DNA from: TMP-86 sp031394735
Lineage (GTDB): Bacteria > Pseudomonadota > Gammaproteobacteria > Steroidobacterales > Steroidobacteraceae
Reading direction: 5' to 3'
DNA: 64,000 bases
NCBI GenBank assembly: GCA_031394735.1
Contig: JANMXI010000263.1
Location: 1 to 64,000, forward strand
Numbering within the stretch: the first letter of the stretch is position 1; every line of letters starts with the position of its first letter. This document shows positions 41,962 to 50,275 of this stretch, piece by piece. The position numbers and the translations under genes were made by a program. Below the pieces are notes generated by a model. That model saw only the letters and a list, made by a program, of their open reading frames with translations. It was not told the DNA's origin and did no database searches.

Positions 41962-42537
41962 ATGGCTGACACGCTGCTTTCGCGCATTCCACGCAACCGG
42001 CTCCCTGAACAGTTTCACCTGGCCTGGGACACGATGAACCAACTCACCGAAGAACCGACCTTCGTCGAGGTGTTCGCCAACAACCCCGAGATGCTCGACT
42101 TCGTGATGAACAAATTCTACGGACCGGTGTTCTTCGGCGGCAAGGTCGATAACCGCTACAAGCAATTGGCCCGCTTGAAGCTGTCGCTGGAACACGGCTG
42201 CCGCACCTGCAACAAGCAGAATGTGCCCGGCGCGCTGGCTGCAGGGCTGAGCCAGGCGCAGATCGACGCCATGGACAGCTTCGAGACCGGCCCGTTCACG
42301 GAAGCCGAAAAAGCGGTGCTCGCGTACGCCTCCGAAGTGGCGCTGACAAACGTCGAAGGCCGCTTGACGCCGGCGCTCTACAAGCGACTGCGCGCGCATT
42401 TTGCGGACGCGGACATTCTGGAATTGGGCACCGCCATGGCAGTGATCTCCGGCATGGCCAAATTGTCGTTCGTGCTCAACCTGGTGGAGAAAGAGAACTA
42501 CTGTCCGTTTGCGGGCAGCACGGCGGATGCGGCGTAG
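41962..42537 (+). CDS. Carboxymuconolactone decarboxylase-like (AhpD fold) protein
   Basis: A 191-residue AhpD/CMD-fold protein with the redox-type motif EHGCRTCNKQN (CxxC near residue 76). Members include decarboxylases and thiol peroxidase-like reductases; this one cannot be placed more precisely. The opening RIPRNRLPEQFHLAWDTMNQ and DSFETGPFTEAEKAVLAYAS are typical of CMD proteins in catabolic operons. It starts 17 bases after the PECR-like gene and probably ends the operon. Confidence 0.85.
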   Translation: MADTLLSRIPRNRLPEQFHLAWDTMNQLTEEPTFVEVFANNPEMLDFVMNKFYGPVFFGGKVDNRYKQLARLKLSLEHGCRTCNKQNVPGALAAGLSQAQIDAMDSFETGPFTEAEKAVLAYASEVALTNVEGRLTPALYKRLRAHFADADILELGTAMAVISGMAKLSFVLNLVEKENYCPFAGSTADAA

Positions 42538-42616
42538 GGAGCGGCTGGCTGGCGGCGACACGCGCCGCTGCCGGATTCATGCTTGACGCGAGCGCGCCCG
42601 CGGGGACGTACGAGAA

Positions 42617-42847
42617 TCAAGGCTCATCACGCTGCACGCGGACCACCGTCGTGGGCGACAACGAGCCGCGATACTTCTCACGTTGACGCAAATGCTCACG
42701 CATCTCCGCAGCGGTCGGCCGCTCGGCAATCTTGCGGAATTCGCGAATCAGGTAATTCGACAGAGACAGGCCCGACAGAGCTGCCCGTCTCTTAAGATGT
42801 TTATGCAGTGCGTCTGGAACATGACGAACTTGGATCGTCTTGGGCAT
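42617..42847 (-). CDS. FitA/VapB-type ribbon-helix-helix antitoxin
   Basis: A 76-residue protein starting MPKTIQVRHVPDALHKHLKR, with the short first strand and helices (AALSGLSLSNYLIREFRKIA) of FitA-like antitoxins. The partner PIN-domain VapC toxin would normally overlap the stop and begin with an ILVDxS sequence. Here a TTG-ATT-CTC-GTA stretch after the antitoxin stop gives (L)ILV but then loses similarity, and no toxin gene follows. It is therefore an orphan antitoxin, perhaps a remnant. Confidence 0.72.
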   Translation of the reverse strand: MPKTIQVRHVPDALHKHLKRRAALSGLSLSNYLIREFRKIAERPTAAEMREHLRQREKYRGSLSPTTVVRVQRDEP

Positions 42848-42914
42848 ATTGCCTCTTAACGCGATTGTTTGAGTTTATTGAGGTAACAGCCACTCAAGGA
42901 CGCAGAGGCGCAGT

Positions 42915-43652
42915 TCAACCAACCTCCCGCGCCGCCTGCTCCAACCACTCAGCCTGCGCCTTGCGGTAGTGCCGCGGCGCCAATTGAGCGCTGTCCAGCA
43001 ACTCCTTCAGCACGCGGCGCGCGTCCTCCGCGCGCCCCTGCCGCTTCAGCAGCAAGCCGTAGCGCAGCCGCGCCTCGGCGCCGGGAAAGCTTCCCTCCAG
43101 CACTGCGTACTCGGAGGCCGCCTTGTCGAGATTGCCTTCTGCTTCCAATGCCCGCGCGTACAGGAGATGACCTTCGGCGGATTTGAAATCCGGATTGTGC
43201 TGGATGAGCCGGTCGAGCGTTTCACGCGCCGCGGTGAACTCCTGTTGTGCGAACTTCGCGCGTGCCAGGCCAAGCAGCAGCGTCGGGTCATGCTCGAAGA
43301 TCCCCGTCAGACCACCCTGGTACGCCTCGATCGCTTGATCGTATTGCTCACGTTCGAACAACTGTTCGCCCAGCCGCTTGCGCGAGTCCACGTCGCCGGA
43401 GATGGCGACCTGCGCACTGACCTTGCGCAGATCCCGATCCGGATCGATCGCGCGCTGCATGCCTTTTTTCGCCCTGCGTGCAGTTTCGCCTCCGAACACG
43501 GCCGGCAGCAATTCCACCGCAATATAGGCCGCGGCCCCTGCTATCGGGATCAGCGCAATCGCCCAAATCCACAGCGAGTTTCGTCCCGTCTTGATGACAT
43601 GGACGATCAAACCGGCCTGGACGGCCAGCGTCAGAATCGTAAACAGCGGCAC
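42915..43652 (-). CDS. Membrane-anchored tetratricopeptide-repeat protein
   Basis: A 245-residue protein. An N-terminal membrane region has two segments (FTILTLAVQAGLIVHVIKTG; LWIWAIALIPIAGAAAYIAV) like a cardiolipin-synthase/PLDc_N start. TPR-like helices follow (EQYDQAIEAYQGGLTGIFEH; QQEFTAARETLDRLI; EGNLDKAASEYAVLEGSFPG). GTG 43652 was picked because GGGAG lies 6 bases before it; the longer ATG-initiated frame begins inside the next gene. Probably a scaffold or assembly factor; role unknown. Confidence 0.75.
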   Translation of the reverse strand: MPLFTILTLAVQAGLIVHVIKTGRNSLWIWAIALIPIAGAAAYIAVELLPAVFGGETARRAKKGMQRAIDPDRDLRKVSAQVAISGDVDSRKRLGEQLFEREQYDQAIEAYQGGLTGIFEHDPTLLLGLARAKFAQQEFTAARETLDRLIQHNPDFKSAEGHLLYARALEAEGNLDKAASEYAVLEGSFPGAEARLRYGLLLKRQGRAEDARRVLKELLDSAQLAPRHYRKAQAEWLEQAAREVG

Positions 43653-43705
43653 TCGCAACTCCCAATCAACGACAGTGGAACACCCGTGATTGTAGAGCAG
43701 GCGGC

Positions 43706-44263
43706 TCAAACCCCGTAATAATGCTTCCAGCTGGGCAGCTTTTCCGGCCAATCCGCCGGCATGGGCGTCTCATAGGCGCGGTTGCGCGTGGCCAATCCCG
43801 CGCCCAGCGCATCCAGGTACTGCGCCGCCGGCACATAATAGAAAAACTGCAGCACCCGCTCGCTGAATTTCCACTGCCCCTGCTCACGCCGATAGGCATC
43901 CTCATAGCGGATGGCCGTGATCATGGCTTGACCCTTGCGATTCATCTCCGCGTGCGACAACACGAGGCCGGTCGCGCGATCCGGATCCTGGTCATCGAAT
44001 CGGATAATCTTGTCATGCGAGAAGTGATTGCTGGGACCGAGCACTTTGAAACGGCCGCGAAATTGTTCGACGACGGTGGCTCGGCCAGTGGCGTTCATGA
44101 CGCCGTCGAGGGAGCGCACCACGACGTCGTCGGTGAACAGAGCATCCATGTTGGCCATGTCGCGGTCGTCCATCACCAGCCCGTAGCGGGCGATGAGTTC
44201 GCAGATCGAATCCCGATCTTCGAGGCGACGAATGCGACGTTCCATATCGATCAGTGTGCTCAT
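43706..44263 (-). CDS. SnoaL-like (NTF2-fold) protein
   Basis: A 185-residue protein with the alpha-beta NTF2 fold: DRDSICELIARYGLVMDDRD, then ALFTDDVVVRSLDG and HFSHDKIIRF. It is the type that includes hydroxylating dioxygenase beta subunits, limonene-epoxide hydrolase-like and polyketide cyclases. The gene ends convergently with nothing close and lies beside the EthD gene on the same strand. It could be the small subunit for one of the Rieske oxygenases, which lack one nearby. A damaged copy of a similar sequence occurs at 47973-48017. Confidence 0.82.
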   Translation of the reverse strand: MSTLIDMERRIRRLEDRDSICELIARYGLVMDDRDMANMDALFTDDVVVRSLDGVMNATGRATVVEQFRGRFKVLGPSNHFSHDKIIRFDDQDPDRATGLVLSHAEMNRKGQAMITAIRYEDAYRREQGQWKFSERVLQFFYYVPAAQYLDALGAGLATRNRAYETPMPADWPEKLPSWKHYYGV

Positions 44264-44278
44264 GGGTTTTTCCGTTGA

Positions 44279-44965
44279 TCAGATGAATCGTTCTTCCTGC
44301 GCCAGGAAGCCGCAGGTCTGCGACGGGTCCAGCAATGAACGCTGCGCCGTTGACAACAGATCTTGAGTGGCGGACGCCTTCCATCCCTTCTCGAACGAAC
44401 CTATTTGCCCAAAGCGCATTTCGATCAATGCGTCGAACCGCGGCGCATCCTTACCCGCGTAATAGACCGAGTCGGGCAGACTCAAGCGTGACTCACAGCC
44501 ATGACCGGCGGCCGCTTGCAACGCGGCCGACAATTCGCGCGCACCGCGTTGAAATTGCTCCGCGGGGTACTGCGGCGATCGCCGCAACAGCAACAGTGCG
44601 TTAACGACATGCGAGCCGGGCGGTGCAGAATTCTGCGCGTGTTCGCCGTCAGGATTCATGACCAACCACACCACGTCCTGCTGGTCGTACAACAGCAGCG
44701 CATCCTCGTGCAGCGGCTTATAGCGCGGATCGGCCGCCATCGCCTCCAGATCTGCGATGCTCGCCAATTGGATCACCGGAACGCCCAGGTATTGAGTCGA
44801 CGGCAGCCCCGGCAGCGTAGGACGCGCGCCGATGCCGTGGTTCTGAACGTAGCCCAGAAGCTGCGGCATGCGCAGCGTCAGCGTGCCGTGCGGGTGACGC
44901 CAATGCGCGTGAAACTGCTCGTCGGTCAGGTGCGGCAGTTTCTTGATGAGGACGAAGACCTTGAT
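44279..44965 (-). CDS. EthD-domain protein, two domains
   Basis: A 228-residue protein in which IKVFVLIKKLPHLTDEQFHA (residues 2-21) is an EthD dimeric alpha-beta-barrel start, with HWRHPHG. A second related half follows (NALLLLRRSPQYPAEQFQRG). EthD-type proteins occur in ether-degradation and quinone-handling pathways and often act as small monooxygenase partners. The start is uncertain: TTG 44965 has GAGGG 8 bases before it and begins IKVFV, whereas ATG 45010 would add 15 basic residues. It is 15 bases upstream of the SnoaL-like gene and probably in one operon with it. Confidence 0.75.
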   Translation of the reverse strand: MKVFVLIKKLPHLTDEQFHAHWRHPHGTLTLRMPQLLGYVQNHGIGARPTLPGLPSTQYLGVPVIQLASIADLEAMAADPRYKPLHEDALLLYDQQDVVWLVMNPDGEHAQNSAPPGSHVVNALLLLRRSPQYPAEQFQRGARELSAALQAAAGHGCESRLSLPDSVYYAGKDAPRFDALIEMRFGQIGSFEKGWKASATQDLLSTAQRSLLDPSQTCGFLAQEERFI

Positions 44966-45022
44966 CAATGCGGAAGCCCTCGGGTGGATCAGTCTGCTTC
45001 GCTGACTCACAAGTCTACGCTC

Positions 45023-45052
45023 AAAAAAAAGGGTCCGGCATCAACCGGACCC
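45023..45052 (-). terminator. Rho-independent terminator after the TonB receptor gene
   Basis: GGGTCCGG (45031-45038) and CCGGACCC (45045-45052) form an 8-bp GC-rich hairpin with a 6-base loop. On the minus strand it is followed by eight Ts (complement of 45023-45030). It ends the TonB receptor transcript 39 bases after the stop and isolates the EthD-SnoaL pair. Confidence 0.88.
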
Positions 45053-45090
45053 GATTGTCTATCAAGTCATCTTTTCAAAGGTCAGGGAAA

Positions 45091-47685
45091 TTATTTCCCC
45101 GTCGCACTTCCGAACTTCACGCCGACCTGCAACCCGTAGTTGCGCGGCTCGCCAAATTGCGAATGAGTCCACAATTGAGCGACCGACTGACTGGCAACGC
45201 GGTAGCGCTTGTCACCCAGGTTCTTGCCATACAGGCGGGCGTAGTAGCGACCGTCCGCAGAGATGTAGCCAAAGACCGCATTGACCAGTGTCTTCGAATC
45301 AAGGTAAGCATCGTAGGCCCGGCCGGCTGCGGAGGTGTAGAACAAGTTCTTGTCCTCGTAGTACACCTCGCCAGACAACTCCAGTTTGCCGGCGGAGGCC
45401 AGTGACCAGTCATAGGAACCGCTGACGCTGAGGCTCTTCTTCGGCGAACGAGGCACCGGCTGACCTGACAGGTCAAGGTTCACGATCGGCAGAATCTGCG
45501 CGCCGCTCGCGGTCACGATGCCCGGCTGGTTGATCAGGAACTGATCATACTTCGCGTCCAGCCAGGAACCCGCCATTCGAGCACGGAAGTTATCCGTGAT
45601 CAGCGCCTGCACCTCGAGTTCGACGCCCTTGGATTTGACCTTCGCCGCGTTGTAGAACACCGTTTCCTGGAACTGCGCGCCGGCGGCGTTGACCGCATTC
45701 ACGTTGATCGCGCGCTGCGCATCGGAATACTTCGTGTAAAAGAACGTCGGATTGATGCGCAAGCGGTTGTCCAGCCACTGCGTCTTGAAGCCCAACTCAT
45801 AGTTGGTCGCAAACTCCGGATTTACAGGACGTGTGAGTTCCGGCACCAGAATGCCGCTGGTGCCCGTCTGGTCGTTGTAACCGCCCGCCTTGTAGCCGCG
45901 GGAGATCGTGACGTACGAAAACGCTTCCGGCGTGATCTTGTAGGAACCGGTTACGCGCCAGCTCGGCTCGGACCACTTCGTCTTCAAGTTGCTGAAATCC
46001 AGCACATTGCCGTTCGCGCAGGTGAACCGACTCTGGTAATTCACCAGCGACACAGTACAGGCCACCGGATCGAATCCGACGCCCGGATAACGCGCAAAGT
46101 CAGCGGCCTGAATGACGCTGGAGAAGTTCGCCACGGTCAACGTGCCGGTCGGATCGAGCGCGTCGTAACCCGTCTGCGGACGACCTTCCCAGGTTTTCTC
46201 ATCTTGCGTGTGCCGATACCCCGCGCCGAGTTGGAAGCGATCGGTTACGTCCCAGGTAACGTCGACAAATCCCGCTGTGGATTTCGACGAAGATCGATTG
46301 CAGCCAATTTGCGGAACGTTGTTCAAAAGCTGCGCTGGCAATCCGACAGCAGCAAAATCCCTAACCAAGTCTACGAAACCCAGCAATTGAACGACACAAA
46401 AGCTCGCGTCATTACGCTGATAGAAACCGCCGACCACAAAATTCACCGGACCATCTAGTGCGGACGCGAGGCGGAATTCCTGTTGGAAGGTGTTGCGATT
46501 GGTGTCGCGCGAAGCGTCAAACAGGGACAGGGACTGACCGGTCAGCGTATTCACAGGCGCAGTGCCCGTGTAGGTGTTGGGCAGATGTTCCGTCTGCTTG
46601 CGAAAGCCAGTCACCGAATGCAACGTGTAATGGCTGTTGATCTTCCAATCGATGTTGGCGTACCCGCCGTCGACGTCGATCTTCTGCCCTTTGCTCATTT
46701 CGATCAACGCGTCATCGCGCTGCGTCGATCCCACGTGATCGAGCGGATCACCGACAGGCCGCGTGAAGCCCAACGTGTTCCACAAATAAGGCGCACCGGG
46801 AGGTGTGTCGTTGTAGGAGGGAACCGCATCAGAGCGATCGCGCAATACTTCGTATTGGAACAGTGCGGTGACATCGTCGGTCACGTTCCATTGCAATTTG
46901 ACGCGTCCGGTCGAAACGTCTTGACCGCCGGCTCGCGCTCCAGTGCCGACGCCAGAGGTTCCGGTGATGCCGGGAATCGGTGCAGCCGTGAAGCTTACGA
47001 TGGGTCCCCAGGTTGCGCCGAGACGGTAGTAACCGTCTGTTTTGATGTACGAACCGATGACTCGCAACGCGAGTTTGTTGTCGATGATCGGCAGATCCAA
47101 TGCGCCTTGCACCTGCTTCTCGCCGAACTTGGCCACGCCGACGCGCAATTCTCCGCCGGCCACTTCCATGTTTGGACGCTTGGTACGAATGTTGACGGCG
47201 CCGCCGGTCGTATTCTTGCCAAACAGCGTTCCTTGCGGTCCACGCAACACTTCGGCCGTTGCTATGTCGAACGCATCCAGCAACTGGGTTTGCACGCTCG
47301 GCATCACAAAGTCGTCGACTTGCACGCCCACGGGCGAGTCTTGGTAGACGATGATGTCGGTAACACCGACGCCGCGCATTGCGAACGATGCGGCGTTGAA
47401 CGCAGTGATTCGCGATGCGGAGAACCCAGGAACGGACGACGCCAGACCGGAGATGTCCTTGGCGACCATGCGTTCGATGTCCGAGGAAGTCACTGCGGTA
47501 ACCGAAATGGGTGTGGTCTGCAGGTTGGTGTCTGCGCGGCGCGTTGCCGTCACAATCACGTCTTCAAGCTGTGCGGCGCTCGTCGGCGAGGCCTCTTGTG
47601 CCGTCGCGATGCCGCCGACGGACGCTGCAAGTCCAACCAAAATCGCCAAAGGTCTGCCGCACCGAAGGATTTTAATCCGGCCCAT
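45091..47685 (-). CDS. TonB-dependent receptor (regulon substrate importer)
   Basis: An 864-residue outer-membrane receptor. A signal peptide (LAILVGLAASVGGIATAQ) precedes a TonB-box-like LEDVIVTATRRADTN (near residue 40) and the plug domain (PISVTAVTSSDIERMVAKDI). A long barrel with repeated aromatic-ended strands ends in NYGLQVGVKFGSATGK. It is of the CirA/sphingomonad-type family used for hydrophobic or plant-derived compounds. ATG 47685, with GGGGG close before it, was chosen over an in-frame 75-residue extension. It begins 127 bases downstream of the variant palindrome at 47812. Confidence 0.92.
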   Translation of the reverse strand: MGRIKILRCGRPLAILVGLAASVGGIATAQEASPTSAAQLEDVIVTATRRADTNLQTTPISVTAVTSSDIERMVAKDISGLASSVPGFSASRITAFNAASFAMRGVGVTDIIVYQDSPVGVQVDDFVMPSVQTQLLDAFDIATAEVLRGPQGTLFGKNTTGGAVNIRTKRPNMEVAGGELRVGVAKFGEKQVQGALDLPIIDNKLALRVIGSYIKTDGYYRLGATWGPIVSFTAAPIPGITGTSGVGTGARAGGQDVSTGRVKLQWNVTDDVTALFQYEVLRDRSDAVPSYNDTPPGAPYLWNTLGFTRPVGDPLDHVGSTQRDDALIEMSKGQKIDVDGGYANIDWKINSHYTLHSVTGFRKQTEHLPNTYTGTAPVNTLTGQSLSLFDASRDTNRNTFQQEFRLASALDGPVNFVVGGFYQRNDASFCVVQLLGFVDLVRDFAAVGLPAQLLNNVPQIGCNRSSSKSTAGFVDVTWDVTDRFQLGAGYRHTQDEKTWEGRPQTGYDALDPTGTLTVANFSSVIQAADFARYPGVGFDPVACTVSLVNYQSRFTCANGNVLDFSNLKTKWSEPSWRVTGSYKITPEAFSYVTISRGYKAGGYNDQTGTSGILVPELTRPVNPEFATNYELGFKTQWLDNRLRINPTFFYTKYSDAQRAINVNAVNAAGAQFQETVFYNAAKVKSKGVELEVQALITDNFRARMAGSWLDAKYDQFLINQPGIVTASGAQILPIVNLDLSGQPVPRSPKKSLSVSGSYDWSLASAGKLELSGEVYYEDKNLFYTSAAGRAYDAYLDSKTLVNAVFGYISADGRYYARLYGKNLGDKRYRVASQSVAQLWTHSQFGEPRNYGLQVGVKFGSATGK

Positions 47686-47811
47686 AATTCCCCCAAATTT
47701 GATAACCAGCCCCAATGAGAAAACTCTAATAACCATCATCTTGCCGGGGGTCCTTGTAGATATCTGCGCCGGCACGCGGGATGTTGCGCAGCTTACCTCC
47801 CGCCGTAAAAA

Positions 47812-47829
47812 AAGCAAACAGGACTGTTT
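47812..47829. promoter_or_regulatory. Palindromic operator D, partly degraded half
   Basis: On the plus strand AAGCAAAC-AG-GACTGTTT: the right half is perfect and the left half matches 5 of 8 bases. The flanks (A-run to the left, TTTTCTTTT to the right) match the other copies. It lies 127 bases upstream of the TonB receptor start on the minus strand. Read on the minus strand, AAACAG-TC-CTGTTT is a shorter perfect palindrome, so a size change of the site is possible. No good -10 was seen at the expected spacing. Confidence 0.55.
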
Positions 47830-47972
47830 TTTTCTTTTCGCCACTCGAGTAGCGGCTAGCCAAACAACGCACGTTTTGCATATCAAACCGCCTACCGCAG
47901 TGCCGGCCAAGAGCCCGCTACGCAGCGTCTATTAATGTTGCCAAAACGCAACATCGGTGCAATTTCACGCGG

Positions 47973-48017
47973 ATCCTGGTTAGCCACGTCGCGATCGTCG
48001 ATCACTTGGCCGTAACG
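47973..48017 (-). pseudogene. Remnant of a SnoaL-like gene
   Basis: The minus strand encodes RYGQVIDDRDVANQD. This matches RYGLVMDDRDMANMD from the SnoaL-like protein at 43706 at 11 of 15 positions. The similarity stops on both sides, there is no sensible start, and stops occur nearby. It is best seen as a leftover from a lost or rearranged copy, in the 500-bp gap between the TonB receptor and E2 genes. The rest of this gap holds only the palindromes. Confidence 0.6.
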
Positions 48018-48092
48018 GGCGCCGCGCGCCGATATTCCAGACAGGCCATGACGCCAGCGCTCTGCACCGGGTACCCGGATCAAAGCCCCATC

Positions 48093-48112
48093 AACAGTCA
48101 GAGTTGACTGTT
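48093..48112. promoter_or_regulatory. Palindromic operator E (wider-spaced variant)
   Basis: AACAGTCA-GAGT-TGACTGTT is a perfect 8-bp inverted repeat with a 4-bp spacer; counted as CAGTC/GACTG cores the gap is 6 rather than 2. The right half with its TTTTTTATC flank matches the other sites closely. It is 76 bases upstream of ATG 48188 of the E2-SDR-PQQ-P450 unit. The altered spacing may mean weaker or differently oriented binding. Confidence 0.5.
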
Positions 48113-48187
48113 TTTTATCTATTCCGTACAGTGACTTGCCCTCATCTAGAGACCCAAAAGACAAGAATTAAATATGAAGAAATTGCC

Positions 48188-49435
48188 ATGAGCGGATCGA
48201 TCTTTGCGATAACCATGCCCAAATGGGGCATCGAAATGCAGCAGGGCACGATTGCTCAATGGCATGCGAATCAGGGGCAAGTCCTGAAGCGCGGCGATCC
48301 CATGTTCGACGTCGAAACCGACAAGATCGTCAATTCTATCGAGGCCCCGATTGCGGGCACTCTGCGCCGCATTGTAGCGGCCAAGGGCGCCACCGAAATC
48401 GTCGGTGCATTGATCGCCCTGCTCGCCGACGCGAGTGTCGCCGACGCTGACATCGATGCTTTCGTCGCCAACTTCAATTCTTCGACACCTGCAGAGGCTT
48501 CAGCAGCGGCAGCGTCTGTCGCAAGCACCGCTGAGCCAACGGTGGAAGGCGAGGCCAAGGTGAGTCCGATCGCGCGCCGCGTGGCGCAGCGGTTAGGTGT
48601 CGATCTGGCGCAGGTCAAAGGCACCGGACGCAACGGGCGCGTATCCCAGGAAGACGTCGAGGCCTTCGCGGCCGCGCGACAGGCCGGCGGCACTACTCCG
48701 ACCGGTTCCACGCCGGTGGCGCCGGCGACGTCGGTTCCGGATGCGGTTGCGGGGTCGCCCCCCAACGTGCCGGTGAGTGAGAAGCTGAGCTCCATGCGAT
48801 CGACCATCGCGCGCCGACTGCTGGAATCAACGCAGGGAATTCCCCACTACCGGCTGTCGAGCGACGTGCAAATGACCGCCCTGCTCGCACGCCGCGCCGA
48901 ACTCAACGCAAGCGACACGCCGGTTTCGATCAATGATCTGCTGGTACGCGCCTGCGCGCTGGCGCTGCGCGACTATCCTGCGCTCAACGCGCAATTCGAC
49001 GGCGCGGAGTTGCTGAAGTTTCCACACGCCGACATTTGCGTCGCGGTGGCAACCGACAACGGACTGATCACCCCCATCGTCCGCAACGCCGACACCCTGA
49101 CGCCGGCCGAGATCGGACGCGCCATGAACGCGCTTGCCGCGAGCGCTCGAGCCGGCCGTCTGACACGCGAGGAAATCACCGGCGGCACTTTCACTCTTTC
49201 CAACCTCGGCATGTTCGGCGTCGATCGGTTCGATGCCATCATCAATCCACCGCAGGTGGCCATTCTGGCGGTCGGCGCGATCACCGATCGGCTGACGCTC
49301 CGTGATGGTCAAGCCGCCGCCGTCAAGTTCGCAACCCTGACGCTGTCCTGCGATCACAGGGTCGTTGACGGCGCCGTCGGCGCGCGCTGGCTCGCCCAGT
49401 TGCGCGACCACATCGAACGCCCTGGCGCGCTATGA
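48188..49435 (+). CDS. Dihydrolipoamide acyltransferase E2 (acetoin/2-oxoacid dehydrogenase type)
   Basis: A 415-residue E2. The N-terminal lipoyl domain (MPKWGIEMQQGTIAQWHANQ) carries the lipoylated Lys-46 in VETDKI. The peripheral-subunit-binding domain is SPIARRVAQRLGVDLAQVKG, and the catalytic domain ends with SCDHRVVDGAVGARWL, with the His and the DG of the acyltransferase site. One lipoyl domain is typical of AcoC-type E2. E1-alpha and E1-beta lie 6-8 kb away on the other strand. No E3 is present, so a housekeeping lipoamide dehydrogenase presumably serves it. Start 48188 was used; an upstream frame to 48104 covers the operator. Confidence 0.9.
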   Translation: MSGSIFAITMPKWGIEMQQGTIAQWHANQGQVLKRGDPMFDVETDKIVNSIEAPIAGTLRRIVAAKGATEIVGALIALLADASVADADIDAFVANFNSSTPAEASAAAASVASTAEPTVEGEAKVSPIARRVAQRLGVDLAQVKGTGRNGRVSQEDVEAFAAARQAGGTTPTGSTPVAPATSVPDAVAGSPPNVPVSEKLSSMRSTIARRLLESTQGIPHYRLSSDVQMTALLARRAELNASDTPVSINDLLVRACALALRDYPALNAQFDGAELLKFPHADICVAVATDNGLITPIVRNADTLTPAEIGRAMNALAASARAGRLTREEITGGTFTLSNLGMFGVDRFDAIINPPQVAILAVGAITDRLTLRDGQAAAVKFATLTLSCDHRVVDGAVGARWLAQLRDHIERPGAL

Positions 49436-50190
49436 GCCAAGCCGATTTCGCCGGGCGCGTGGCGCTGGTCACCGGTGGAGCAGATGGCATGGGCTGGGCC
49501 GCAGTGCAGCGCTTTGCGGCACGCGGTGCGGCAGTCGCCATCTGCGACACGAATGTCAGTCTCGCCCAACAGCGGGTCGCCTCGTTGATGGCAATGGGTG
49601 CGAGCGCAAGGTTTTTCGAAACGCAAGTGGGTGATCCGGACAGTTGCGAGCAAGCTGTGCGCGGCGTCGTGGCTGAGCTCGGCCGCCTGGATTTCGCGTT
49701 CAACAATGCGGGATACCCAGGCGAGTTGCTGCCGTTTGCCGAACAGAAGACTGCCGTCTGGGACCGGGTGATCGCCGTCACGCTGTCAGGCGTGTTCCAT
49801 TGCATGCGCGCGGAACTCACCGCGATGCTCGCCGGCGGTGGCGGTGCCATCGTCAACAACGCGTCAATTTCCGGGTTGGTGGGCTTTGCGACGCTGGCGC
49901 CGTATTCCGCCGCCAAGCATGGCGTCCTAGGGCTGACCAAGTGCGCCGCGTTGGAATATGCGCGTCAGGGTATCCGGGTCAACGCGATATGCCCCGGTTA
50001 TATGGATACGACCATGACCCAGCAATCGAGCACGCCCGCGATGCGTGAGTCGCTTGCGGCCAGCGCGCCGATCGGGCGGTTGGGCGCACCGGGTGAAGCT
50101 GCGGAGGTCGCAACGTGGCTGTGTTCCAGCGCCGCCAGCTATGTCAACGGCGCTTGCATTCCGGTGGACGGCGGCGTCACCGCCGCCTGA
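49432..50190 (+). CDS. Short-chain dehydrogenase
   Basis: A 252-residue SDR with the Rossmann motif VTGGADGMGWAA near residue 13, FNNAG near residue 88 and catalytic APYSAAKHGVLG. The end SYVNGACIPVDGGVTAA is typical of classical SDRs acting on alcohols. The start codon overlaps the E2 stop (ATGA), which indicates coupled translation. It lies in the E2-SDR-PQQ-P450 run, so it probably oxidises a hydroxyl group of a pathway intermediate. Substrate unknown. Confidence 0.87.
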   Translation: MSQADFAGRVALVTGGADGMGWAAVQRFAARGAAVAICDTNVSLAQQRVASLMAMGASARFFETQVGDPDSCEQAVRGVVAELGRLDFAFNNAGYPGELLPFAEQKTAVWDRVIAVTLSGVFHCMRAELTAMLAGGGGAIVNNASISGLVGFATLAPYSAAKHGVLGLTKCAALEYARQGIRVNAICPGYMDTTMTQQSSTPAMRESLAASAPIGRLGAPGEAAEVATWLCSSAASYVNGACIPVDGGVTAA

Positions 50191-50275
50191 AGGCTGCTGT
50201 CGGCGCTGAGCTCGAACGTAAGATGCGTAAGAAGAATCAATCAAGACGTTTTTATCAAGCGAGGGGGCGTTGCCA

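Noticed and set aside
46483..47718. 411-codon open frame on the plus strand
   Set aside because: Antisense to the TonB receptor; Arg/Val/Gln-rich and featureless.
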